A model generated the notes under the pieces. It was given only the letters and a program-made list of their open reading frames with translations, did no database searches and was not told the origin of the DNA. A program made the position numbers and the translations under genes. Of a DNA stretch of 13,757 nt, positions 1 to 6,622 are shown piece by piece (within the stretch, counting starts at the first letter, position 1; each line of letters opens with the position of its first letter). The DNA comes from Legionellales bacterium UBA2469. Its GTDB lineage: Bacteria; Pseudomonadota; Gammaproteobacteria; Legionellales; Legionellaceae. The stretch covers positions 1 through 13,757 of the forward strand of contig DDPL01000027.1 in the NCBI GenBank assembly GCA_002342175.1, given 5' to 3'.

Positions 1-27
1 CATGTGAAAGTAGGTTATCGCCAAGAT
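1..27 (+). rRNA. rrf: 5S ribosomal RNA, 3' end (partial)
   Basis: The first bases match the conserved 3' end of gammaproteobacterial 5S rRNA: the CATGTG-A-AAGTAGG segment followed by ATCGCCAAG, which closes the molecule by pairing with its 5' end. Only about the last 27 bases lie in the window, and the exact end is uncertain by a few bases. The gene enters from the left on the plus strand and is followed within about 35 bases by a strong hairpin terminator, as expected for the last gene of an rRNA operon. Confidence 0.8.
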
Positions 28-61
28 TTTTTATTCTTATCTTCTTATTGATATTATAAAA

Positions 62-90
62 GGGCCGGTATGTACCGGCCCCTTTTTTTT
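62..90 (+). terminator. Intrinsic terminator of the rRNA operon, probably bidirectional
   Basis: GGGCCGGT (62-69) pairs perfectly with ACCGGCCC (74-81) around the loop ATGT, and eight T residues follow at 83-90. On the opposite strand the same stem is followed by TTTTATAA, so it can also end transcription of the minus-strand gene whose stop is at 111. It is the most GC-rich short stretch in an AT-rich neighbourhood. Confidence 0.92.
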
Positions 91-110
91 AATTTTCATT
101 TTGTTACATT

Positions 111-497
111 TTAATACGACATACCTTTTTGATATGAAGAATCCTGTTTCATGCTTTCTAATTTTTCAATGACTTGAGTATATAAGGGTTCAGACTGAGA
201 GTGCCAGTTTTTTGGCTCAAATTGAGCTTCATGCATTTTAGCCACCAATAAGTCAAAAAAATCATGAGGTTTTAATTCGCTTGCTTGATTTTGAAATTGT
301 ATAAACTCATGAATATCTTGTTCTTTGCCATGGTTCATAATGTTTTGTCGGATGTATGCAATAAAGTCACGAAATACAAATCCATTTGCATCGTGAACTC
401 TTTCATATTTTTCATAAATTAAATTCAGAAAGTGATCATAACTATTAAAAATGAGTTCATTTAAATGTTTATTGGCTGGCATTCCATTCTCCAACAT
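111..497 (-). CDS. Hypothetical protein, 128 aa, unrecognised
   Basis: I do not recognise this protein. It is predicted soluble and mostly helical, with no signal peptide, no membrane segment and no cysteines. It contains many aromatic and acidic residues, with a hydrophobic-aromatic N-terminal half (about residues 10-55) and a polar C-terminus. The start used is the ATG at 497. An alternative ATG at 482 has a GGAG sequence only one base before it, too close to act as a normal ribosome binding site. A TATACT element at 517-512 could be a -10 box. The gene lies 68 bases downstream of the TALE-like repeat gene on the same strand, so the two may be co-transcribed. It ends at the terminator shared with the rRNA operon. 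Confidence 0.65.
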   Translation of the reverse strand: MLENGMPANKHLNELIFNSYDHFLNLIYEKYERVHDANGFVFRDFIAYIRQNIMNHGKEQDIHEFIQFQNQASELKPHDFFDLLVAKMHEAQFEPKNWHSQSEPLYTQVIEKLESMKQDSSYQKGMSY

Positions 498-565
498 GTT
501 CTTAGAGTTTTAGTATAGCCAATAAATTATAATTTTTTTAAAATTTTAAATTTTTTTTTGTTTGA

Positions 566-1765
566 TTATGTATTGTTAATAGAAATACGCGAATCAAAGT
601 CCTCTAATGCCATGTTTAAACTTTCTACGGACTCTTCGCAGGATATTTTTGATGCAAAAAATGAAAAAATATTTGGTTCAAAAAGCTCTGTTACGTTGTG
701 GGCAGTTCGTTCTTGATCTATTTCTTTTAAATATTTAGATATATCATCTTGATACAACGCTGATTCAGGATTTTCGATTTCTTCAAGTACCACGGATAGG
801 ATTTTAATGTGTGTATATTTTAGCAGTGTTAATTCCGGTGCGCGCGTACTTAAAGCTTGTAGTCGAAAAGCACCGTCATCGTGATTTGCCATTTTGATAA
901 TTTCATCGCAGGTAAATCTTAAATTGATGAGTTTTGTACTTAATTTATGAAGCATATCGAGATTATCAATCCCATTATTTGAGCATAAAATAGTTAATAA
1001 TTTTCGTGTAGAAAAGTATTCGCCAATGAGCTTTGGAAATTTATCAGCTATTACCTCTATGAGTTGAATATTATTAAATTGAACAACGATGTTAATCATG
1101 TCGCAATTTGATAAGCCATAATTTTTGAATTCTGCATAATGTTCAATGATTTTTTTAAGTTCTTCGTGTTCTCGATCAGGATTGAACATCATATAGATTT
1201 CTTTTGTTTTAAATCCGACTTCAATCCCTTTTCGATACACTTCTATGGTTTTTTCTAGTAAATCGAGAGAAATAATATATTGAAGATGCTCTTTATGAAA
1301 CTTTAATTTAATTAAGTCATCGAGGTAGGGTCTAACTTGTTCAATTTGACTTTCATTATCAATCATCTCAAATATAAATTGTATCTGTTTAAGATTGAGT
1401 TTATGTTGAATTAATTTTGGTAGCCATTTGTGTAATACTGGAAAAATATTGTTTGCTTCTTGTGATTCTAGAATCATTAACACTTTAGAAAATTCCAATC
1501 CCATTCCTCGAATGTCTCCATAGTATTTAATAAATGCACGGAGGTTTAAATAACTATTTGTTTTGCATGTTATTTTTGTTATTTGAGTGGTGCTAAGAGC
1601 ACACTTTTTACTGAGTAAATAGGCGCAATTCTCTTCAAATAATCGATAAAGATTTGGTTGATCAACTAAAATGGGAAGTAATTGTATTCTTTGTACGTTG
1701 GAGAATCCTGACTTAATGAGGAAGTGTTCGACTTCATTTGTGAATACTTTTTGTGCTTTAAACAT
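566..1765 (-). CDS. TALE-like (BurrH/BAT-type) 33-residue repeat protein, candidate secreted effector
   Basis: The 399-residue protein is mostly a tandem array of helical repeats at residues 57-89, 90-122, 123-155, 156-184 (29 residues), 185-217, 218-250, 251-283, 284-316 and a divergent 317-348, preceded by a degenerate unit at 21-56. Shared positions are L/F at 1, an aliphatic residue at 6, I/M at 9, L/I near 22 and P27-x-L29, as in TAL-effector repeats. The unit at 251-283 has SNNG then L19, L25 and L29. The unit at 284-316 has F1, I6, A10, H12-D13 and G15, which is an authentic HD di-residue. Other 12/13 pairs (KT, SQ, MI, PD, QF) are not standard, so base-specific DNA binding is uncertain. 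The C-terminal 50 residues are polar and contain EESVE at 377-381. No signal peptide or membrane segment is seen. The ATG at 1765 has no clear ribosome binding site. mTERF-like or other alpha-solenoid ancestry is the main alternative. Confidence 0.65.
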   Translation of the reverse strand: MFKAQKVFTNEVEHFLIKSGFSNVQRIQLLPILVDQPNLYRLFEENCAYLLSKKCALSTTQITKITCKTNSYLNLRAFIKYYGDIRGMGLEFSKVLMILESQEANNIFPVLHKWLPKLIQHKLNLKQIQFIFEMIDNESQIEQVRPYLDDLIKLKFHKEHLQYIISLDLLEKTIEVYRKGIEVGFKTKEIYMMFNPDREHEELKKIIEHYAEFKNYGLSNCDMINIVVQFNNIQLIEVIADKFPKLIGEYFSTRKLLTILCSNNGIDNLDMLHKLSTKLINLRFTCDEIIKMANHDDGAFRLQALSTRAPELTLLKYTHIKILSVVLEEIENPESALYQDDISKYLKEIDQERTAHNVTELFEPNIFSFFASKISCEESVESLNMALEDFDSRISINNT

Positions 1766-1873
1766 AACTAAAATTATTACAAATACATATTGAGCTTAAT
1801 TTTAACAAACTATCTTTTCAATGTATATGTTTACATGTATTTTTCATGTTAGACTGAATCAATTTTTCTGAAC

Positions 1874-1884
1874 AAGGACAATTT
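1874..1884 (+). promoter_or_regulatory. Ribosome binding site of the interrupted eamA gene
   Basis: AAGGA at 1874-1878 lies six bases before the ATG at 1885. It is one of the few clear Shine-Dalgarno sequences in the window. It shows that the ATG before the insertion element was the true start of the EamA-type gene, even though only 15 codons of it remain on this side. Confidence 0.6.
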
Positions 1885-1929
1885 ATGTGGTTTTATTTTG
1901 CATTATCGGCTTCAATTTTATGGGGTTTA

Positions 1930-1951
1930 TAGTTAATTAAAATTTAAATGA
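1930..1951 (+). repeat. Left terminal inverted repeat of the IS630-family element
   Basis: This 22-bp end matches the reverse complement of 2846-2867 with two mismatches (positions 5 and 20). The transposase stop codon at 1935-1933 lies inside it, so the coding region extends into the terminal repeat. TAG at 1930-1932 also creates the premature stop of the eamA left fragment. Confidence 0.85.
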
Positions 1952-2484
1952 TCGCATTTGAAAGCCTCATCTACTGCTTGAGCTAGTGTAGAAAAATTCT
2001 TAATTATCCTCTTAATTTTTGCTTTTAAGTTCGCCCAAAATTTTTCAATAGGATTCAAATCTGGTGAATATGGAGGTAAAAATAAAAGGCGACATCCTGC
2101 GTTTTCAATTAATAATTTAGTTTGTTCAGATTTATGAAAAGCCGCATTATCCATTATTAAAATATAACCCGGCCCCAGCTCTGGTAATAAAAAGTTTTCT
2201 AACCAGAAATTAAATAAGGTGGTGTCACAAGTTCCTTTATAACAAAAGGGAGCAATGATTTTGTTTTGATGAAGAGCTGCAACAAAACTTTCTCTTATGT
2301 ACCGACGACCAGAAATTTCACCAATAACTTTAGAGCCCTTAGCCCCCCAACCGTATTCTCTTGAAATGAACTTATCGATTCCTGATTCATCGATATAGAT
2401 AAGCTTTTCTGCTGGGTATCGTTGCAAATCTTTTATAAAATCAGCACGTTTTAAATCGTCTCTTTCTTTGTAGAACGTAGACTT
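1933..2484 (-). CDS. IS630-family transposase, catalytic part (orfB frame)
   Basis: This frame encodes the RNase H-like DDE catalytic domain. It begins at the shift point at 2484 (K-S-T-F-Y-K-E-R-D-D) and ends at the TAA at 1935-1933. Motifs are YIDESG (first Asp), ILIMDNAAFHKS (second Asp) and SPDLNPIEKFW (Glu). There are 34 residues between the second Asp and the Glu, giving a DD34E triad. In the fused 287-residue protein these are D136, D216 and E251. The only internal start that opens this frame alone is a TTG at 2427, which would drop conserved residues before the first Asp, so expression by frameshift from orfA is more likely. All catalytic residues are present. Confidence 0.88.
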   Translation of the reverse strand, partial: KSTFYKERDDLKRADFIKDLQRYPAEKLIYIDESGIDKFISREYGWGAKGSKVIGEISGRRYIRESFVAALHQNKIIAPFCYKGTCDTTLFNFWLENFLLPELGPGYILIMDNAAFHKSEQTKLLIENAGCRLLFLPPYSPDLNPIEKFWANLKAKIKRIIKNFSTLAQAVDEAFKCDHLNFN

Positions 2485-2795
2485 TTTTTTCGAGTGATTT
2501 TTAACCTCTTAAAGGCAATTGATACACAAGCTGCTGTGACATTAAAGTGTGAGGCAATTTCATTTAAATAAGCATCTGGATGCTCATGAATATAGGATTT
2601 TAGTGCTTCATTATCAATTTTATAAGGTGAGGTCATTCTAGGTTTGGGCTGAAGTAATCCTGTTGTATTTTTTAAATTTCGCCATCTTTGAAATGATGAG
2701 CGACTGACCTCAAAAATATGACATGCATCCTTGATAGTTCCACCATTTTCAACATATTTTACTGCTTTTTCTCTTAAATCCTTTGAGTGACTCAT
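2451..2795 (-). CDS. IS630-family transposase, DNA-binding part (orfA frame)
   Basis: This frame encodes the N-terminal part of the transposase, with two helix-turn-helix regions (about residues 20-38 and 75-98) that would bind the terminal repeats. Read without shifting it gives 114 residues ending at the TAA at 2453-2451. The last ten residues after K104 no longer resemble the family, while the -1 frame continues the expected KERDDLKRADF linker. The truncated 114-residue product could compete for the element ends as a regulator, as orfA products of other insertion sequences do. The ATG at 2795 is the natural start, followed by SHSKDLREKAV, typical of the family. Confidence 0.85.
   Translation of the reverse strand: MSHSKDLREKAVKYVENGGTIKDACHIFEVSRSSFQRWRNLKNTTGLLQPKPRMTSPYKIDNEALKSYIHEHPDAYLNEIASHFNVTAACVSIAFKRLKITRKKSLRSTKKETI
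2483..2490 (-). other. Programmed -1 frameshift or slippage site (A8) of the IS630 transposase
   Basis: On the coding strand eight A residues follow CG and precede GTCT, so the orfA frame reads CGA AAA AAA AGT. A -1 shift on A-AAA-AAA gives AAA AAG TCT, entering the orfB frame with no loss of conserved residues. The fused product is 287 residues, a normal length for this family. Either ribosomal -1 frameshifting or RNA polymerase slippage on the A8 run could produce it. A simple frameshift mutation is the alternative, but its position at a slippery run between DNA-binding and catalytic domains favours programming. Confidence 0.6.
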
Positions 2796-2845
2796 CTGAC
2801 ATCAATAGCAATTTATAATCCCGAAATTATATCATAAGTAATAAT

Positions 2846-2867
2846 TCGTTTAAATTTTAATTTACTA
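2846..2867 (-). repeat. Right terminal inverted repeat of the IS630-family element
   Basis: This is the partner of 1930-1951, 20 of 22 positions identical when read inward. It is followed directly by TA at 2868-2869 and then the resumed EamA reading frame at 2870. It lies about 50 bases upstream of the transposase start, so the transposase promoter must sit in or near this end. Confidence 0.85.
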
Positions 2868-3199
2868 TAAATTACGCTTTATACGAAAAGTTATTACAGC
2901 ACATTTCTTATCATCTGTTATTAGGTGTTAATATGTCAGTAGGTGCAATCATGATGTTTAAATTAGCTGGACGATATGGGTTAAAGCAAGATTGGATAGT
3001 GTTGGTTCAAAACAAAAAACTCTTTATTTTAATGGTCATAACCATCGCAACCTATATATTAGCGAATTCTTGTATATCGTATGCTATTCAACTTAAAAAT
3101 AATGCTGCAACGGTTGCCAGTATTGAGAGCATTTATCCGATATTTACGCTCATATTTACTTATGTGCTGTTTAGAAACAATCATTTTAGCATGAATGCA

Positions 3200-3901
3200 T
3201 TAATGGGCATTTTCTTTATCATTATTGGATTGTTCTTTATTAATCGTGCATGAGCCGCAACTTGGTTGATAGTGCTCAATACCAATTTTAATTCGGTCTC
3301 GACCGTTATGTTTACGCCATTGATTGGTGTCACGTAAGGAATAAACACAACCACAATATTCTTGTTTATAGAAGTTCTCACGCTTAGCAATTTGATACAT
3401 GCGCTCCCCGCCACCATTTTTTCTCCAATTATAGGTCCAATATGTGATGTTAGGATAATGACTCGCTGCTTTAATCCCTGATGTGTTGATTTGATTCATG
3501 TCTTTCCATCGAGAAATGCCAAGAGAACTGCTAATGACTGGAAAACCATTTTCGTGTGCATAAAGGGCGGTTCTTTCAAAACGCATATCAAAACACATGG
3601 AACAACGAATACCTCTTTCAGGCTCGTTTTCCATTCCCTTGGCTCGAGCAAACCATTCATCTTTATCATAATCAGCATCGATAAAAGGAATATTATGTTG
3701 CTTGGCAAATTTAATATTTTCATTTTTTCGAATCTCATATTCTTGATGAGGATGGATATTGGGATTATAAAAGAAAATGGTGAAATCAATGTTTGAAGCA
3801 ATAAGCGCTTCCATTACTTCGCCAGAGCAGGGGGCACAACATGAGTGTAATAGTAACTTATTTGCGCCATTGGGTAATTCTAGTTGTTCACGCTGAATCA
3901 T
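3200..3901 (-). CDS. queH: Epoxyqueuosine reductase QueH (DUF208)
   Basis: QueH reduces epoxyqueuosine to queuosine in tRNA, the last step of Q34 synthesis. It is a metal-dependent replacement for the B12-dependent QueG. The 233-residue protein shows the family cysteine pattern: HSCCAPC (C21, C22, C25), RCSMC (C100, C103), YCGC (C183, C185) and CGSC (C215, C218). SLGISRWKD (126-134) is also typical. The ATG at 3901 shares one base with the orn stop codon (TAATG), so translation is probably coupled. It is the last gene of the cca-orn-queH operon. Its last 18 codons run antisense through the 3' end of the interrupted eamA gene. The tail after CGSCTI is polar and probably not functional. Confidence 0.93.
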   Translation of the reverse strand: MIQREQLELPNGANKLLLHSCCAPCSGEVMEALIASNIDFTIFFYNPNIHPHQEYEIRKNENIKFAKQHNIPFIDADYDKDEWFARAKGMENEPERGIRCSMCFDMRFERTALYAHENGFPVISSSLGISRWKDMNQINTSGIKAASHYPNITYWTYNWRKNGGGERMYQIAKRENFYKQEYCGCVYSLRDTNQWRKHNGRDRIKIGIEHYQPSCGSCTINKEQSNNDKENAH

Positions 3902-4452
3902 TATTCACCTCGAATAAAAAAATGTTGCTTATAATGACGAAGCTCTTCAATTGAATCGATAATGTCACTTAAAGCTAAGTGTTTGCTATGTTTTTCAAAT
4001 TTAGTTGCTTTGGGATACCAATGTTTGACAAGTTCTTTAATGGTGCTCACATCAATTTGACGATAATGAAAAAATTTTGCTAATTGTGGCATATATCGAT
4101 TGATGAACATGCGATCTTGGCTAATCGTGTTTCCACACATTGGAGAAAGACCTTTATCAATAAATGTTTTTAAAAAATGAATGGTCATTTCTTCAGCCAC
4201 TTGAATATCAACACCATTATGAAGGGCGCGGTCATAAAGTCCAGAAGATTTATGGTGTTTTTGATTCCAATCATCCATCCTTTGTAAAATCTCTAAAGGT
4301 GTTTTAATGGCAAAAACAGGGCCATGGGCAATGATATTTAATAGATTGTCAGTGACAACCGTTGCAATTTCTAGAATTTGATCTTGTTCAGGTGATAAAC
4401 CTGTCATTTCTAAATCAATCCAGATGAGATGGGTATTGTTTCTCATAGGCAT
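3901..4452 (-). CDS. orn: Oligoribonuclease
   Basis: Orn is the 3'-5' exonuclease that degrades two- to five-base RNA fragments to mononucleotides, completing mRNA decay and removing pGpG from c-di-GMP turnover. It belongs to the DEDDh family. All catalytic residues are visible in 183-residue numbering: D13 and E15 in [10 protein letters not shown]113 in SQDRMF, H158 and D163 in HLALSD. Its length equals that of the E. coli enzyme (181). The reading frame opens at 4452 (MPM). The third-codon ATG at 4446 aligns better with homologues and forms an ATGA overlap with the cca stop, but a GGA sequence nine bases upstream fits the first ATG better. Lying beside rsgA is a common gammaproteobacterial arrangement. 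Confidence 0.95.
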   Translation of the reverse strand: MPMRNNTHLIWIDLEMTGLSPEQDQILEIATVVTDNLLNIIAHGPVFAIKTPLEILQRMDDWNQKHHKSSGLYDRALHNGVDIQVAEEMTIHFLKTFIDKGLSPMCGNTISQDRMFINRYMPQLAKFFHYRQIDVSTIKELVKHWYPKATKFEKHSKHLALSDIIDSIEELRHYKQHFFIRGE

Positions 4453-5546
4453 TTTATATTTTCCGCTATTATCGCTAAATAATTGTTTTCGAAATAGAAG
4501 CGTATTTTATCAATATTTTTATCTTTTTGCATTTCTTTTGGTAAACGAACTTGTTTGCATGCGATGATAATATTGGTCCACATTGGTGCTTGATGAACTT
4601 GATAAAAAGCATCTCTACAATTGATGAGACGCAAGAAATCATCCGTGCGCCGAAAAGCATCTAAGTGCTGAAGATGATGTAATAATTGTTTGGTATCACA
4701 TATTTGCATATCTAACTGTGCATGTAAAAGATTGAAACGTTCTTGCAGCTCTTGTAGGCGCTTGGGTACTTTCAATTTTAAGCATAATGTTTTAGCAGAT
4801 GATTGAGAGATGAGGGAGGTAAGATAGCAAAACCGAAATTCAGGATCAGTTGAATGCTGGCATAAAGTCTGAAATTGCGTAATGAACGTTTGTGCTTTTT
4901 CTATGATGAACATTTCAAGTGCACCACAATTATGAAGGGTTTCGAGAAAAATATCTGGGTGGGGCGTTTCAAAAGCTTTCATCCACTCAATAAAAAAACG
5001 TTCGGCAGATAAATAGGATAATTCATTCGAATCAACCATCGAGCGCATAAGCTGCATGGTTTCAGGCGCAATATGAAATCCCAAATGAAAAAAACGTGCA
5101 TGAAAACGTGCCGCACGAAGAACACGCAAGGGGTCTTCAACAAAAGCAGGAGAAACGTGGCGTAGAATTTTATTTTTGAGATCGAGTTGTCCATGATAGG
5201 GGTCGAAATAGTGGCCTTGATCATCCATTGCAATTGCATTGATGGTTAAATCACGTCTATATAAATCTTCCTCTAATGTCACTTGCGGAGAAAATTGAAA
5301 ATCAAAACCATGATACCCATGGCCATGCTTTTGCTCAATTCGGGCTAATGCATACTCTTCATGCGTTTCTGGATGAAGAAATACCGGGAAATGTTTTCCG
5401 ACTTGTTGAAATCCTTTTTCAATAAGTTCATCTGGACGAGCTCCAACCACCACCCAATCTTTTTCATGAGAGGATATTCCAAGGAGTTGGTCGCGAACAG
5501 CGCCACCAACCAAATAAATTTTAATATGGTTTGGAAATTTTATCAT
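4443..5546 (-). CDS. cca: CCA tRNA nucleotidyltransferase, short form without a recognisable HD domain
   Basis: Cca adds or repairs the CCA end of tRNAs using CTP and ATP. The class II head and neck are well conserved: LVGGAVRD (12-19), EKDWVVVG (28-35), [28 protein letters not shown] and [16 protein letters not shown]. The first acidic residue of the usual DxD metal motif is Glu here (E28-K-D30). The protein has 367 residues, against 412 in E. coli. Where the E. coli enzyme has RFATLCHDLGKG, this protein reads [11 protein letters not shown], so the phosphohydrolase motifs are gone. It is the first gene of the cca-orn-queH unit and overlaps orn. The ATG at 5546 has no clear ribosome binding site. 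Confidence 0.93.
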   Translation of the reverse strand: MIKFPNHIKIYLVGGAVRDQLLGISSHEKDWVVVGARPDELIEKGFQQVGKHFPVFLHPETHEEYALARIEQKHGHGYHGFDFQFSPQVTLEEDLYRRDLTINAIAMDDQGHYFDPYHGQLDLKNKILRHVSPAFVEDPLRVLRAARFHARFFHLGFHIAPETMQLMRSMVDSNELSYLSAERFFIEWMKAFETPHPDIFLETLHNCGALEMFIIEKAQTFITQFQTLCQHSTDPEFRFCYLTSLISQSSAKTLCLKLKVPKRLQELQERFNLLHAQLDMQICDTKQLLHHLQHLDAFRRTDDFLRLINCRDAFYQVHQAPMWTNIIIACKQVRLPKEMQKDKNIDKIRFYFENNYLAIIAENIKCL

Positions 5547-5552
5547 GAACTA

Positions 5553-5581
5553 AGTATAAAGATTATTTATAAATATGTCTC
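5553..5581 (-). promoter_or_regulatory. Candidate cca promoter, possibly giving a leaderless mRNA
   Basis: On the minus strand GAGACA (5581-5576) is followed after 17 bases by TATACT (5558-5553). The first matches the -35 consensus at four positions and the second matches the -10 consensus at five. Transcription would begin close to the cca ATG at 5546, which also lacks a ribosome binding site. The assignment rests on motif inspection only, in a very AT-rich divergent region where chance matches are likely. Confidence 0.28.
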
Positions 5582-5640
5582 GATATCATCTAAGAAAAAT
5601 GTCAAAATTGGAAACAGATTATCATGTATCTAATGCAATC

Positions 5641-6600
5641 ATGGGAAAAAAAAAGCTCACTATTCAACAAAAAAATAGAATCCAAATCAAACAAAAAGCC
5701 TATCAAAATTTGTTGCCCGCAGGCGTTATTCAAGAAGGATTGGTTATCACCCGAACTAAAAATCAGGCGTTGATCGAGAACAGTCGTGATCAAGATCGGG
5801 TGTTGTGTAAAATTCGCCCAGACATAAATTCTTTGGTAGTTGGAGATGTTGTTCATTGGCAGCGAGAGGCTGAAAACTCAGGCGTTGTTGAAAGTGTTGC
5901 TTTGCGTGAAACTGAACTCAGTCGTATGGATAAGTATGGGCAAAATAAATTGCTTGCATCAAATATCACCCAAATGGTTGTTGTATTGGCACCAAAACCA
6001 GAGCCCTCTGACTTATTGCTCGATAGTTATTTGATTGCTGCTGAATTGATGAATTTACGCGTGAGTATTGTTTTTAATAAAACCGATTTAGATGATGACT
6101 TGCATTCTACCGAACAATTTTTTCGTCAACAGTATACACCTTTGGTGCACACCTTTTTATCAACAAACAAAGAAAATCCCAGTTTAAAAGGACTTGAGGA
6201 TTTACTTGAAAATCAAAAAAGTATCTTTGTGGGTCAATCCGGCGTTGGCAAATCAACATTAATCCAATTGATATTACCGCATATGGCCGATATGATTGCC
6301 ACTTCACCGTTAACCTCAACGCATGAGTTTGGTCAACACACCACATCAAATGCTTACTATTTCCATTTGCCTTTTGGGGGGGCGATTATAGATTCTCCAG
6401 GTGTTCGCTCTTTTAAATTAGGTCATGCATCAGCTCAAGATATCTTGTGGGGATTTAAAGAATTTAGACCTTTTATTGGAAAATGTCACTTCCGAGACTG
6501 TGATCATCAAACCTCACCTAGATGCGCCATTCTTGAAGCGTTAAAAAATAACCAACTTTCTGAAAAAAGATATTTAAATTATGTTAAACTATCACAATAA
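5641..6600 (+). CDS. rsgA: Ribosome small subunit-dependent GTPase A
   Basis: RsgA is a circularly permuted GTPase that binds the 30S subunit late in assembly and helps release maturation factors. In 319-residue numbering the motif order is NKTD (G4, 146-149), GQSGVGKST (G1, 198-206), GQHTT (G2 region) and DSPG (G3, 251-254). A zinc site follows at C282, C287, H289 and C295 with the same spacing as E. coli. The frame stays open upstream to an ATG at 5575, but MGKKKLTIQQKNR from 5641 aligns with the start of known RsgA proteins, so that start is chosen. Neither has a good ribosome binding site; an ATG at 5599 is a third option. The gene diverges from cca. Confidence 0.95.
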   Translation: MGKKKLTIQQKNRIQIKQKAYQNLLPAGVIQEGLVITRTKNQALIENSRDQDRVLCKIRPDINSLVVGDVVHWQREAENSGVVESVALRETELSRMDKYGQNKLLASNITQMVVVLAPKPEPSDLLLDSYLIAAELMNLRVSIVFNKTDLDDDLHSTEQFFRQQYTPLVHTFLSTNKENPSLKGLEDLLENQKSIFVGQSGVGKSTLIQLILPHMADMIATSPLTSTHEFGQHTTSNAYYFHLPFGGAIIDSPGVRSFKLGHASAQDILWGFKEFRPFIGKCHFRDCDHQTSPRCAILEALKNNQLSEKRYLNYVKLSQ

Positions 6601-6622
6601 CTTAACATGCCTTTTAAAAACA

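Larger units (their letters stand above)
1930..2867 (-). mobile_element. IS630-family insertion sequence, 938 bp, complete
   Basis: Both ends, read inward, begin TAGTTAATTAAAATTTAAAT and TAGTAAATTAAAATTTAAAC. They match at 20 of 22 positions (1930-1951 and 2846-2867). The element is flanked by TA at 1928-1929 and 2868-2869, the target duplication typical of IS630/Tc1-mariner elements. It carries a two-frame DDE transposase on the minus strand, opposite to the interrupted eamA gene. The intact ends, intact transposase frames and exact restoration of the host gene on removal point to a recent insertion and a possibly active copy. Confidence 0.93.
1885..3253 (+). pseudogene. EamA/DMT-type small transporter, interrupted by IS630-family element
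   Basis: Codons 1-15 (1885-1929, N-terminus MWFYFALSASILWGL) lie left of the element. The rest runs in frame from 2870 to the TGA at 3251-3253. Joining 1929 to 2870, with one TA removed, gives an uninterrupted 142-codon gene, the usual size of single-domain EamA proteins. WGLNYALYEKLLQHIS across the junction resembles the N-terminus of that family. The product would be an inner-membrane protein with four to five helices and a conserved second half (N-x7-Q-x8-A-T-V-A-S-I-E-S-I-Y-P). At present the left fragment stops at a TAG made from the first bases of the element. The right part could restart at the ATG at 2933, giving 106 residues that lack the first helix. Its 3' end overlaps queH, which is convergent, by 54 bases. 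Confidence 0.85.

Noticed and set aside
498..565. Terminator after the TALE-like gene
   Set aside because: The gap contains only A- and T-runs with weak A/T pairing and no GC-containing stem.
566..1765. mTERF-type repeats as the main identity of the 399-residue protein
   Set aside because: mTERF units are similar in length, but their proline follows the first helix. Here the recurring proline is at position 27 before L29, and the HD and SNNG loops match TAL repeats better. It is kept as the alternative.
1766..1884. Possible operator in the ATGTTTACATGTAT region between the TALE-like gene and eamA
   Set aside because: The inverted repeat is short and imperfect in AT-rich DNA, and no clear regulator box (including a convincing PmrA-type site) could be aligned.
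3181..3417. Minus-strand and plus-strand reading frames inside queH (also 3491-3801)
   Set aside because: They lie fully inside the well-supported queH gene in other frames and resemble no protein.
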